Assembly: GCA_900544255.1 (NCBI GenBank)
Contig: UQUM01000006.1
Location: 1 to 64,000, forward strand
Direction of reading: 5' to 3'
DNA: 64,000 bases
From: an uncultured Sutterella sp.
GTDB taxonomy: Bacteria > Pseudomonadota > Gammaproteobacteria > Burkholderiales > Burkholderiaceae_F
The notes under the pieces were generated by a model. It made no database searches, was not told the DNA's origin, and worked only from the letters and a program-made list of their open reading frames with translations. The translations under genes and the position numbers were made by a program. Below are positions 33,702-42,513 of this stretch, piece by piece (within the stretch, counting starts at the first letter, position 1; every line of letters starts with the position of its first letter).

Positions 33702-34478
33702 GTGGCAGCAGATCATCCTATCGACGCATCGGGGCTCGTCCGTCTCAGTAAGCGCATGAGTGAACTGGGACTCGCGAGCCGGCGTGAAGCCGACGCTTGG
33801 ATTGAGTCCGGGCGGGTGTTGGTGAACGGCCGCCCGGCGGTTTTGGGGCAGAAAGTGGGACCTGCCGACAAAATTACCGTGGCGGCTTCCGCCAAAGCTG
33901 AGCAGGGCGAACGTGTGACCGTCATTCTCAATAAGCCCGTAGGGTACGTGAGCGGTCAGGCCGAGGACGGCTATGAACCGGCGAAGGTTTTGATTCGGCC
34001 GGAAAACCGTTGGCGGGAAGATAAAAGCCCCCGGCGGTTTTCACGTCGGCAGTTGGAACACTTGGTTCCTGCGGGACGTCTTGACATTGATTCCGTCGGA
34101 ATGTTGGTTCTCACTCAGGACGGACGCGTTGCCAAACGGATCATTGACGAAAAAAGTACGGTGGACAAGGAGTACATCGTTCGTGTCGCGAACGCGGACG
34201 GTACGGTGCCGCCGCAGTTGTCGGAAAAGAATCTGAAGCTTCTGAATTTCGGACTGTCGCTTGACGGCGAAAAACTGCTTCCTGCGAAGGTTGAGTGGTT
34301 AAACGAGGACGAACTCCGCTTTGTGCTCCGGGAAGGAAAAAAGCGGCAGATTCGACGGATGTGCGAAGCCGTTGGACTCAAAGTCGTCCGTTTGAAACGC
34401 GTCCGTGTGGGCGGCGTGGTTCTGGGGCGGCTCCCCGTGGGCTGCTGGCGCTATTTGGACGAAAACGAACGCTTCTGA
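33702..34478 (+). CDS. RsuA/RluF-type 23S rRNA pseudouridine synthase
   Basis: The 258-residue protein has an N-terminal S4 RNA-binding domain (RLSKRMSELGLASRREADAW) and a RsuA-family catalytic domain with GRLDIDSVGMLVLTQDG, whose first Asp is the catalytic residue, plus EGKKRQIRRMCEAVGL. The closest pattern is the RluB/RluF group; the exact target uridine cannot be told. It starts with GTG 3 bp after argF, so translation is probably coupled. Confidence 0.85.
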   Translation: MAADHPIDASGLVRLSKRMSELGLASRREADAWIESGRVLVNGRPAVLGQKVGPADKITVAASAKAEQGERVTVILNKPVGYVSGQAEDGYEPAKVLIRPENRWREDKSPRRFSRRQLEHLVPAGRLDIDSVGMLVLTQDGRVAKRIIDEKSTVDKEYIVRVANADGTVPPQLSEKNLKLLNFGLSLDGEKLLPAKVEWLNEDELRFVLREGKKRQIRRMCEAVGLKVVRLKRVRVGGVVLGRLPVGCWRYLDENERF

Positions 34479-34493
34479 AGCGGCTAAAATTCG

Positions 34494-34526
34494 AACCCGT
34501 TCTCTTTTTTGGGGGGACGGGTTTTT
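34494..34526 (+). terminator. Terminator between the pseudouridine synthase gene and greB
   Basis: AACCCGT (34494-34500) pairs with ACGGGTT (34517-34523) with T continuing to 34526. A TAAAAT -10 candidate lies just upstream (about 34485-34490), so it could also act as a leader hairpin of greB. Confidence 0.6.
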
Positions 34527-34545
34527 CATTTGAAAGGCACTTGCT

Positions 34546-35121
34546 ATGGCCGACCAAACCAACACTGAAGACGATGATGACGAGGGCGTGAAGCTCCCGG
34601 GGCTTCCTGCCAATACGAAAAACTACATGACGCCCGCCTGCTATCGGCGGCTGTTGGATGAGCGAGAGCATTTGGTGAACGTCGAACGGCCGCAGGTGGT
34701 GAACGTCGTCGCCTGGGCCGCGAGCAACGGCGACCGCAGTGAAAACGGGGACTACCAGTACGGTAAGCGCCGTCTGCGCGAAATTGACCGCCGCATCCGC
34801 TTTCTCAATAAGCGGGTGGAAAGTGCCGAAGTGGTGGATCCCGAGACGCGTCCGGCAACGGATCAGGTGTTTTTCGGGGCGACGGTGACGTATGAAAACC
34901 TCACGGACGGTACCGAACACACGATCCGCATCGTAGGGATTGATGAAGCCGATCCCGAACACGGCGACGTGAGTTGGATCAGCCCTATTGCCCGTGTGTT
35001 TTTGAAGGCTCGGGAAGGCGACGAAGTCAAGCTCCCGACCCCGGCGACGATTGATCACCCGGCACGCGTGGAAACGTTGGAAATTGTGGAAGTTAAATAC
35101 ACAAGCGAACAACCCTATTAA
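34546..35121 (+). CDS. greB: Transcript cleavage factor GreB
   Basis: The 191-residue protein has the N-terminal coiled coil with the acidic tip region SNGDRSENGDYQYGKRRL and a C-terminal FKBP-like domain ending DEVKLPTPA. It inserts into the RNA polymerase secondary channel and stimulates transcript cleavage. The YQYGKR segment and location beside spoT match betaproteobacterial GreB rather than GreA. The acidic N-terminal extension DDDDEG is slightly longer than usual. Confidence 0.93.
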   Translation: MADQTNTEDDDDEGVKLPGLPANTKNYMTPACYRRLLDEREHLVNVERPQVVNVVAWAASNGDRSENGDYQYGKRRLREIDRRIRFLNKRVESAEVVDPETRPATDQVFFGATVTYENLTDGTEHTIRIVGIDEADPEHGDVSWISPIARVFLKAREGDEVKLPTPATIDHPARVETLEIVEVKYTSEQPY

Positions 35122-35175
35122 CTGTAGGGGAAAATTTCTAGATTAGGGGGTGTTGATAAAGTCGCCCCCGAGAGA

Positions 35176-35219
35176 CTCGCCGCAATGCATTGATTTGTCG
35201 TGCAGCGGCGAGTTTTTTT
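35176..35219 (+). terminator. Intrinsic terminator of greB
   Basis: CTCGCCGC (35176-35183) pairs with GCGGCGAG (35205-35212) and is followed by T7 (35213-35219). Confidence 0.85.
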
Positions 35220-35228
35220 CTCGAAAAA

Positions 35229-35543
35229 GCTTCCATCGGGTGCAAGAACTCCTGAACCTACGTGTAGCAAGATGCCTATCACGACAAGCTTGGGGTTTCG
35301 GGAATTCAGAAATATGCCAGACGTATCCCGAAATTTCGCTAGCGGCACAAATCTACGATAAGTGGGTTACAAATATCCCAAACCGAGCAGGTTCCGACTA
35401 GCATTTAAGTCGGTGTGCGTCTGGTAACCACAAGAGCACTGGAAGCGGTGCTTTTTACGTACACCGATCTTTACACAACAGGCACAGGTCCGGCTCGTGT
35501 AGTGAGTATCGACAAACATCACTTCCGAACCTTCCCGTTTACA
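35229..35543 (-). mobile_element. tnpB: Relic of an IS200/IS605-family element (tnpB 3' end)
   Basis: On the minus strand 35543-35367 encodes about 58 residues of a TnpB C-terminus: CKREGSEVMFVDTHYTSRTC, a zinc-finger remnant (CACC then CSCG) and HTDLNASRNLLG, where the Asp is the third RuvC catalytic residue. The second zinc knuckle is CxC instead of CxxC and the frame stops soon after NASRN. The following 140 bp, down to about 35229, resemble the conserved non-coding right end of such elements. The rest of tnpB is missing and the relic abuts the spoT stop at 35566. Not functional. Confidence 0.8.
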
Positions 35544-35565
35544 TGACGGCCTTTCTCTGCCGGCA

Positions 35566-37908
35566 TCAAACCGCGAGTTTGCGGCCGTCGTCGAGCAATC
35601 GGGCCACCGCCGTTACCATCGGCAGTTGCTTTAACTGCAGAAGCGTATGAACGAGGTGCTTGCGGTTCTTCACTTGAATGACGAGGCGGAGGTCGTGCTC
35701 TTCGAGCATGGTGCCTTTCTTCTCATCCGTCATCGTTACGCCGATGATGGATGAGCCTTCTTTGGCAAGTTCCGCGGCAACCGCGGGGAGCGCGGAGAGT
35801 TCGTCCGTGACGGTGAGTTCCACCGGTACCGGGAAGCGGCTGTCGGCGGGAAGTTCCTCGCGCCAACGGGCTTCGGCCCAGTGGGGAGCCGCGTGTTCCC
35901 GGCCGTGTTTGGTATGTTCGCAGTCGGCACGGTGAATGGAGAGGCCGTGTCCCTTGCGGTTGAAGCTCCAAACGGCGTCGCCCGGTATTGGGTGGCAGCA
36001 GCTCGCAAGCTGCACGGCAATGCCTTCCGTCCCTTCGATGAGGTTGCCGGAGGAAGCGGTGTCTTTCTTTTTCTTTTCGGTGAGGTAATCAGCGACTTTG
36101 GCGATGATGGCGTCGGCGAACTGCTTGCCGAGCCCCACGTCGGCAAAAAGCGTCGCCTTATTTTCGCAGCCGGCGTTTTTGACGATCGTCGCCCACGCGG
36201 CGTCTGGAATGTTGTCAAAGTGCAGAGATGCCTCGGCCGCGGCTTTTCTCAAAAGTTCTTCACCGAGCGTCACGCTTTCGGCGTGGTTACGGTTTCTCAG
36301 ATACTGACGGATTTCGGCCCTCGCCCGACCGCTTCGCACGTAGTTGAGCCATTGAGGATCGGGGTGCGCCGTCTCGGACGTGATGATTTCCACCATGTCG
36401 CCGTTTTTAAGTTCGGACGTGAGGGACTTTTCTTCGCCGTTGATGCGGCATCCGCAGGCTTTGTTGCCGACGTCCGTGTGAATCTGGTAGGCAAAGTCGA
36501 CGGCGCAGGATCCCTGGGGGAGTCCCACGGTTTTGGATTTCGGCGTAAAGACGTAGATCTGATTGGGAAGCAGATCGATCTTGATGTTTTCGATGAATTC
36601 AGAGGAGTCCGTACTGGTGCGCTGAATGTCGAGAAGGCTCTGCAGCCAGGCGGCGACGAGCTTTTGCAGTTCGCTCGTGTCGAGCCCGTCGTTGTACATC
36701 CAGTGCGAAAGAAGCCCCATTTCATCAATGCGGTGCATCGCTTCGGTACGGATTTGGTATTCGATCGGGGTGCCCGAGGGGCCGATCACCGTGGTGTGCA
36801 GACTTTGGTAGCCGTTCGCTTTTGGGATGGCGATGAAGTCCTTAAAGCGCCGATGCACCGGTTTGTAGAGTTGATGAATGGCGCAGAGGGCGAGGTAGCA
36901 CTCTTCCTTGGTGCGCACGATGACGCGGAAGCCGTAAATGTCCAGGACGTCTGAAAAAGAGGCGTGCGTCTCCTTCATGCGGTTGTAAATTCCGTAGATC
37001 GTGCGGTCGCGCCCCTGCACCTGCGCAATGATGTGGTGCTTCGGGAGAATGTCGCGGGTTTCCCGCAGAATTCTCTCCAACACCGCGCGGCGCTTGCCGC
37101 GGGTCGCAATGACGTTGTGACGCAACACTTCGTAGCGGCGCGGGTATTTGTTGTAAAACGAGAGTTCCTGCAGTTCTCGAAAAACGTGATTCAACCCCAG
37201 GCGATGTGCGATCGGAACATAAATTTCCAGGGTTTCCGTCGCAATGCGCCGACGTTTGTCGGGGCGCATGATGCCCAAGGTGCGGAGGTTGTGGATGCGG
37301 TCGGCGAGCTTCACCAAAATGACGCGCACGTCGCGGCTCATCGCGAGCAGCATCTTGCGGAAACTTTCGGCTTGGGCGATTTCGTTGGAGGAGAACTTGA
37401 GTTTGTCGAGTTTACTCACCCCGTCCACGATTTCGGTAACTTCGACGCCGAACTGCTCGGCCATTTCGATTTTGGCGACCCCCGTGTCTTCCAAGACGTC
37501 GTGCATGAGTCCGGCGCAGATTGTGATGGCATCAAGGTGCCACTCGGCAAGGATCGTCGCCACGGCGAGAGGGTGCGTAATGTAGGGTTCGCCCGACTTA
37601 CGGAATTGCCCGAGGTGCGCGTCATCGGCGTAGCGGAAGGCGCTTTGAATGCGTTTGACGTCGCTTTCCGAGAGGTACTGCCGGCAGCGCGCCAAAAGTT
37701 CGGCGGAGGTGGCGATGATCTTCGGCTTCACCATCGGGGTGTAAAGCGGCAGATCGGCGTCTTCGGAAACGATTTCATCGGCCCGGCGATCAAGGTACGC
37801 GTCGTCGTAATCTTCTTCGTGGCGTTGGCTTTGAGTCGGAATAACCGGCCGCGGAGCTACCGTGACATTGCGGAAGGCGGCATCGGTAAGATTGACGGAT
37901 GCGGGCAT
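35566..37908 (-). CDS. spoT: Bifunctional (p)ppGpp synthetase/hydrolase (SpoT/Rel type)
   Basis: The 780-residue stringent-response enzyme has an intact HD hydrolase domain (GEPYITHPLAVATILAEW, GLMHDVLEDTG) and a synthetase domain (YGIYNRMKETHASFSDVLDI, FKDFIAIPKANGYQSLHT) with the RFKD motif characteristic of bifunctional enzymes. A TGS domain (YVFTPKSKTVGLPQGSCAVD) and a C-terminal ACT domain follow. It is last in gmk-rpoZ-spoT, the conserved proteobacterial order. A tnpB relic begins about 20 bp beyond its stop, but the C-terminus looks complete. Confidence 0.95.
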   Translation of the reverse strand: MPASVNLTDAAFRNVTVAPRPVIPTQSQRHEEDYDDAYLDRRADEIVSEDADLPLYTPMVKPKIIATSAELLARCRQYLSESDVKRIQSAFRYADDAHLGQFRKSGEPYITHPLAVATILAEWHLDAITICAGLMHDVLEDTGVAKIEMAEQFGVEVTEIVDGVSKLDKLKFSSNEIAQAESFRKMLLAMSRDVRVILVKLADRIHNLRTLGIMRPDKRRRIATETLEIYVPIAHRLGLNHVFRELQELSFYNKYPRRYEVLRHNVIATRGKRRAVLERILRETRDILPKHHIIAQVQGRDRTIYGIYNRMKETHASFSDVLDIYGFRVIVRTKEECYLALCAIHQLYKPVHRRFKDFIAIPKANGYQSLHTTVIGPSGTPIEYQIRTEAMHRIDEMGLLSHWMYNDGLDTSELQKLVAAWLQSLLDIQRTSTDSSEFIENIKIDLLPNQIYVFTPKSKTVGLPQGSCAVDFAYQIHTDVGNKACGCRINGEEKSLTSELKNGDMVEIITSETAHPDPQWLNYVRSGRARAEIRQYLRNRNHAESVTLGEELLRKAAAEASLHFDNIPDAAWATIVKNAGCENKATLFADVGLGKQFADAIIAKVADYLTEKKKKDTASSGNLIEGTEGIAVQLASCCHPIPGDAVWSFNRKGHGLSIHRADCEHTKHGREHAAPHWAEARWREELPADSRFPVPVELTVTDELSALPAVAAELAKEGSSIIGVTMTDEKKGTMLEEHDLRLVIQVKNRKHLVHTLLQLKQLPMVTAVARLLDDGRKLAV

Positions 37909-38046
37909 GATGAATGATTCCCTGAAAAAACTTCGCCGCGCTGTCCCTTGTGTTCGGGATGCGCGGCGTTTTTATTATGTCTGATTCGGCAGGGCGTCGT
38001 TGCGAAAAGTCAGCCTGCCGGGCTCAGCGGCCCCGGGTGATGCAGG

Positions 38047-38247
38047 CTAAACGACGCGCTCAAGCATCTCACGGCCGACGTGGCCCTGAGCGATTTCGCG
38101 CAGAGCGACGACGCCCGGCTTATCCTTGGCTTCAACGTGCGGCGTGTGACCCTGGCTGATGAGCCGGGCGCGGTACGCTGCGCAGAGCACCAGTTCAAAC
38201 CGGTTGGGGATCTTCTTGAGGCAGTCTTCAACAGTAATGCGTGCCAT
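38047..38247 (-). CDS. rpoZ: RNA polymerase omega subunit
   Basis: The 66-residue protein begins [20 protein letters not shown] and continues with the RARLIS helix and [16 protein letters not shown], the conserved core of omega. It helps assemble RNA polymerase and forms part of a ppGpp site. It lies between gmk and spoT, the classic arrangement. Confidence 0.95.
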   Translation of the reverse strand: MARITVEDCLKKIPNRFELVLCAAYRARLISQGHTPHVEAKDKPGVVALREIAQGHVGREMLERVV

Positions 38248-38288
38248 AGAAAGTGTGGAGTCCAGTAAGTTGAAAAAGAGGCGGAATC

Positions 38289-38933
38289 TTATACAGGAAC
38301 GCCCAATGCGACAAATTGCTCGCGGTGGCGGACGGCCTGATGACGGTACGTCAGACGCGAAGCGGTGACGATGGACACGAGCTGAGAGAGCGCCGTATCG
38401 AAATTGTCGTTGATTATAACGAACTCAAACTCAGGAGCATGAGCAATTTCAGCGCCGGCGCCCATCAGTCGGCGCGTAATCGTCGCTTCGCTGTCGGTAC
38501 CGCGTTTGTGAAGGCGGGAATTAAGGGCTTCGATGGAAGGCGGGAGGATGAAGACGCCCACGGTGTCCGCGAATTTTTCGCGCACCTGGCGCGCGCCCTG
38601 CCAGTCGATTTCAAGAAGAACGTCTTTGCCCGCGGCCATCTGCTGCTCGATCCAGATGCGGCTCGTGCCGTAGTAGTTGCCGTGCACGAGGGCGGATTCT
38701 AAGAATTCGCCCTTGGCCTTACGTTCTTCAAATTCCGTCACGGACAGAAAGTGATATTCGCGGCCGTTGACTTCACCGGGGCGAGGATCACGGGTCGTAT
38801 GGGAAATGGAGAGAAGAAGGTCTGGTTCCTTCGCCAAAAGCGCGTTTACGAGCGTGCTTTTGCCGGCCCCCGAAGGTGCCGTCACCATGAAGAGTCGCCC
38901 GGAATGACGGGCGGGAGTGGCTTTTTCAGACAT
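38289..38933 (-). CDS. gmk: Guanylate kinase
   Basis: The 214-residue enzyme phosphorylates GMP to GDP. It shows the P-loop [38 protein letters not shown] for GMP binding and [17 protein letters not shown] start at the ATG ending at 38933 ([12 protein letters not shown]); a longer frame to 39050 adds a non-family Cys/Arg-rich extension. Upstream, 38934-39269 (336 bp) holds only AT-rich promoter-like sequence for gmk and the divergent decarboxylase. Confidence 0.95.
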   Translation of the reverse strand: MSEKATPARHSGRLFMVTAPSGAGKSTLVNALLAKEPDLLLSISHTTRDPRPGEVNGREYHFLSVTEFEERKAKGEFLESALVHGNYYGTSRIWIEQQMAAGKDVLLEIDWQGARQVREKFADTVGVFILPPSIEALNSRLHKRGTDSEATITRRLMGAGAEIAHAPEFEFVIINDNFDTALSQLVSIVTASRLTYRHQAVRHREQFVALGVPV

Positions 38934-39269
38934 GGCGGTGCAGTTCAAATAGATAAGACGGGCAATTTTAGAACACCCGTAAAAATAAGAATGCATTTGA
39001 ATACAAAAATGCCGGCGACGCAAGCGCCCACCGGCTAGATGTCCTGTCAACTTTATGCGTAACTGAAGTCAGAGGCCCTGCAGGAACTTTCACTGAAAAT
39101 TTTACTTTAGCAAAGGAAATTTTTTCAAGTTTTTCATTGGAATTTTGTTTCGAAAAAGATGACGACAGGTGAAAAAAGCGCCCGCATACCCGATACAATG
39201 GCGGCTGCTTAATTTTTCGTCTTTTTCCTGAGGAAAAGACACTACCCATCGTTAGGGGAGAAACCTCCT

Positions 39270-41513
39270 ATGCAGTACCACTTCCCGGTTGTCATCATTG
39301 ATGAGGACTACCACTCGGAAAACGTCGCCGGTCTCGGAATCCGAGATCTCGCGAAGGCGATTGAAGCACAAGGCGTCGAAGTTCGTGCCGTGACGACCTT
39401 TTCTGATTTGTCGGGGCTTGCGAAGCAGGCGAGCCGTACGTCGGGCTTTTTGGTGAGTCTCGATGACGACGATTTTTCCGAAACCGGTGAAGAGAACGAA
39501 GCGATTCACGACCTGCGGGAATTCGTGCGTGAGGTGCGCCGTTCCAATCCCGACGTGCCGATTTTCCTTTATGGGGAAACGAAGACGGCGACGTCAATCC
39601 CGAATGACGTCCTCCGGGAACTGCACGGCTTCATTCATATGTTCGAAGACACGCCCGAATTCGTGGCGCGCTACATCGTACGAGAAGCCCGCGAATATCT
39701 GGCAAGTCTTCCGCCGCCTTTTTTTAAGGCATTGACGCACTACGCGGCCGATTCCTCTTATTCCTGGCACTGCCCGGGGCACTCGGGCGGCGTGGCGTTC
39801 TTAAAGAGTCCTGTGGGGCAGATGTTTCATCAGTTCTTCGGCGAAAACATGCTTCGCGCCGACGTCTGCAATGCCGTGGAAGAACTGGGGCAACTGTTGG
39901 ATCACACGGGACCTGTGGCGAAGTCCGAACAGAATGCCGCACGTATTTTCGGCTGCGACAACTTGTTCTTCGTGACTAACGGTACGTCCACGTCCAACAA
40001 GATCGTCTGGAACTACACGGTGGCGCCGGGCGACATCGTGATCGTCGACCGCAACTGTCATAAGTCGATCCTGCATGCCATTACGCTGACGGGGGCCGTG
40101 CCGGTGTTTCTGATGCCTACCCGCAACCACTACGGCATCATCGGACCGATCCCGAAAGAAGAATTCGAGTGGGAGACGATTCAGAAAAAAATCGCCGCCA
40201 ATCCCCTCATCAAGGACAAGACGAAGAAACCGCGCATTCTGACGATTACGCAGTCCACGTACGACGGCATCGTCTACAACGACGAAGTGATCAAGGCGAA
40301 ATTGGACGGCAAGGTGGACATTCTTCATTTTGATGAGGCGTGGCTGCCGCATGCGGCGTTCCATCCGTTCTATGAGAACATGCACGCCATTGATAAGAAA
40401 AAGCCGCGTACGAAGACGAGTCTCGTGTTTGCAACGCATTCGACGCATAAGCTTCTGGCCGGTATCTCTCAGGCGAGTCAAATCTGCATTCAGAATTCGG
40501 AAACGGAAAAATTGGATCGTGCGGGCTTCAACGAATCCTTCATGATGCATACGTCGACTTCTCCACAGTACGCGATTATCGCGAGTTGCGACGTCGCCGC
40601 CGCCATGATGGAAGGGCGCGCCGGGACGGCACTTGTGGAGGAATCCATTCAGGAAGCCGTGGATTTCCGCCGCGCCATGCGCGAAGTGGGGCAAAGCTAT
40701 CACGACTGGTGGTTCACCGTGTGGGGCCCGGATAAACTCCCGCAGTCCGGTATGGGGACGCAGGCGGATTGGACGCTGAAGGCGAACGACGAATGGCATG
40801 GATTCGGTCCGGTGGCCGAGGGCTTTAACATGCTTGATCCCATCAAGGGGACGGTGGTGACGCCGGGGCTTTCGGTGACGGGGGACTTTGCGGAAACGGG
40901 AATCCCGGCGGCCGTCGTGACGAAATACCTCTCCGAGCACGGGATCATCGTCGAAAAGACGGGGCTTTATTCTTTCTTCATCATGTTCACGATCGGTATC
41001 ACGAAGGGTCGCTGGAACACGATGGTGACGGAGCTGCAGCAGTTTAAGGATGCGTACGATGCCAACAGCGAACTGTGGCGCGTGATGCCGAAATTCATTG
41101 CCGCTTTCCCGCAGTACGAAAACATGGGGTTGAAGGACTTGTGCCAGAGCATCCATACGGTTTATCGCCGTTACGATGTAGCAAGGCTCACCACCCAGAT
41201 GTACGTATCCGAAATGGTGCCCGCCATGCGGCCGACGGATGCGTACGCGAAATTCGTACACGGCGAAGTCGATCGGGTGGCGATCGACGATTTGGAAAAC
41301 CGTATTTCCGCGGTGCTGTTGACGCCGTATCCGCCGGGAATTCCGCTTTTGGTGCCCGGGGAACGCGTGAACTCGAAGATCATGGACTACTTGCGGTTTG
41401 CCCGCGACTTTACGCGTCAGTTCCCGGGATTTGAAAGCGACGTGCACGGGCTTGTGAAGGTGAAGCAACCCGACGGCACCGTGAAATATATGCTCGACTG
41501 TGTTCGCGAGTAA
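39270..41513 (+). CDS. Orn/Lys/Arg decarboxylase, class I
   Basis: The 747-residue PLP enzyme has an N-terminal flavodoxin-like wing domain (VVIIDEDYHSENVAGLGIRD), the catalytic core with SYSWHCPGHSGGVAF and ATHSTHKLLAG (Schiff-base Lys about 394), and a C-terminal domain. Relatives decarboxylate lysine, arginine or ornithine for acid resistance or polyamine synthesis; the sequence does not tell me which. No cognate antiporter gene is adjacent, arguing for a biosynthetic rather than inducible acid-stress role. A GcvT-family gene follows after 30 bp. Confidence 0.92.
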   Translation: MQYHFPVVIIDEDYHSENVAGLGIRDLAKAIEAQGVEVRAVTTFSDLSGLAKQASRTSGFLVSLDDDDFSETGEENEAIHDLREFVREVRRSNPDVPIFLYGETKTATSIPNDVLRELHGFIHMFEDTPEFVARYIVREAREYLASLPPPFFKALTHYAADSSYSWHCPGHSGGVAFLKSPVGQMFHQFFGENMLRADVCNAVEELGQLLDHTGPVAKSEQNAARIFGCDNLFFVTNGTSTSNKIVWNYTVAPGDIVIVDRNCHKSILHAITLTGAVPVFLMPTRNHYGIIGPIPKEEFEWETIQKKIAANPLIKDKTKKPRILTITQSTYDGIVYNDEVIKAKLDGKVDILHFDEAWLPHAAFHPFYENMHAIDKKKPRTKTSLVFATHSTHKLLAGISQASQICIQNSETEKLDRAGFNESFMMHTSTSPQYAIIASCDVAAAMMEGRAGTALVEESIQEAVDFRRAMREVGQSYHDWWFTVWGPDKLPQSGMGTQADWTLKANDEWHGFGPVAEGFNMLDPIKGTVVTPGLSVTGDFAETGIPAAVVTKYLSEHGIIVEKTGLYSFFIMFTIGITKGRWNTMVTELQQFKDAYDANSELWRVMPKFIAAFPQYENMGLKDLCQSIHTVYRRYDVARLTTQMYVSEMVPAMRPTDAYAKFVHGEVDRVAIDDLENRISAVLLTPYPPGIPLLVPGERVNSKIMDYLRFARDFTRQFPGFESDVHGLVKVKQPDGTVKYMLDCVRE

Positions 41514-41543
41514 CGACTTTAGTAACAAGAAGAGAAAAAGAAA

Positions 41544-42449
41544 ATGGCTTTGGAAATGGTTCTTTTTACCCCGGTTCCGGTGGTGACGGTGAGTGTGAAA
41601 AACGCTCCGAAGTTTATGGCGCGTCTTTTCGCAAGCGACGTCTCCAAACTCGCTTCGGGCGAAGTCGAACGCTCCGTGATGCTGAACGCATCAGGCGGCA
41701 TCATCGGTCCCGCCTACGTGATGCGCACCGACGTGAATGCCTACGAAATTGTGTTGGCCGGTGAAGGCGCCGATGTGCGTCAGGCGTGGATTCATCAGGT
41801 GAGCGCTGCTTTTGATGCGGAACTCACGGTGACGACTCAGACGGGGTTTTACTACGCCGGGCAGATGCCTGTGAAGGAACTCGCCGTGGCGCCGATGGCG
41901 GCGAAGGTTTCCGAAGGCATCACGTTCCTGAACCTTCGTTGGATTTCGCTCGTGACGGGACCGGAAGCCAACATCACAGCGCTTTTTGACAACCTCATTC
42001 AGGCGGGCGCCAAAAAGGGCGAACAGTCCGGATTTGATGCCCTGCGCATTCTCGCCCGCGAACCTGCCGAAGGGCTTGAATACGACGAATCGACGACCGC
42101 GATGGAAGCGGGGTTTGAAGACGTTCCGGATTTTACGGATCCTGAACGCATCTTCATCGGCCGCGCCCTCACGGAAGCGCGGTTTAAGGAAGGCAACTCC
42201 CCGCGGCTGCACCTGGTGGCGTTTGAAACGGCCTTTGATCCGTCGCTGCTGATCGACGTACCGACGATTATCGTCGGGGATATGGCCTGCCAGCTGACGA
42301 GCATTGCCCGCATCCCCGAGATGCCGTTGACGGCGGGGTTGGTGAGTTTGCCCGCTATAGTGAAAATCGGGGAAAACGTGCCCTGCGACGTGAAGACGGA
42401 TCCGCGTTCGTTCTGCAGCAAGGCACTCGTGGTGGATCCTCAGCTCTGA
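41544..42449 (+). CDS. Divergent GcvT-family (aminomethyltransferase-like) protein
   Basis: The 301-residue protein aligns by eye with the GcvT fold. The N-terminal part has FMARLFASDVSKLASGEVER and MLNASGGIIGPAYVMR; the middle has GFDALRILAREPAEGLEYDE and EAGFEDVPDF; then IFIGRALTEARFKEG; the end has AIVKIGENVPCDVKTDP. It is much shorter than GcvT (about 365 residues) and lacks the YgfZ KGCYxGQ motif. No gcvH or gcvP is near. Its position between an amino-acid decarboxylase and L-serine dehydratase suggests a folate or one-carbon role, which remains unproven. Confidence 0.7.
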   Translation: MALEMVLFTPVPVVTVSVKNAPKFMARLFASDVSKLASGEVERSVMLNASGGIIGPAYVMRTDVNAYEIVLAGEGADVRQAWIHQVSAAFDAELTVTTQTGFYYAGQMPVKELAVAPMAAKVSEGITFLNLRWISLVTGPEANITALFDNLIQAGAKKGEQSGFDALRILAREPAEGLEYDESTTAMEAGFEDVPDFTDPERIFIGRALTEARFKEGNSPRLHLVAFETAFDPSLLIDVPTIIVGDMACQLTSIARIPEMPLTAGLVSLPAIVKIGENVPCDVKTDPRSFCSKALVVDPQL

Positions 42450-42473
42450 TATTGACGTTTTAATGACTTTAAG

Positions 42474-42503
42474 GCGGCTTGAGAAAGTTTCAGCCGCTTT
42501 TTT
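42474..42503 (+). terminator. Terminator between the GcvT-family gene and sdaA
   Basis: GCGGCT (42474-42479) pairs with AGCCGC (42492-42497), followed by T6 (42498-42503), 11 bp before the sdaA start. It could limit read-through into sdaA. Confidence 0.65.
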
Positions 42504-42513
42504 AGGGATGACC

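Noticed and set aside
35118..35348. 76-codon minus-strand ORF containing VLAPDGSFFEK
   Set aside because: It reads through the non-coding right end of the tnpB relic and the greB terminator, a commonly mis-annotated frame rather than a gene.
39801..41528. 575-codon minus-strand open frame
   Set aside because: It is fully antisense to the Orn/Lys/Arg decarboxylase, shows no family motif and is His/Arg-rich.
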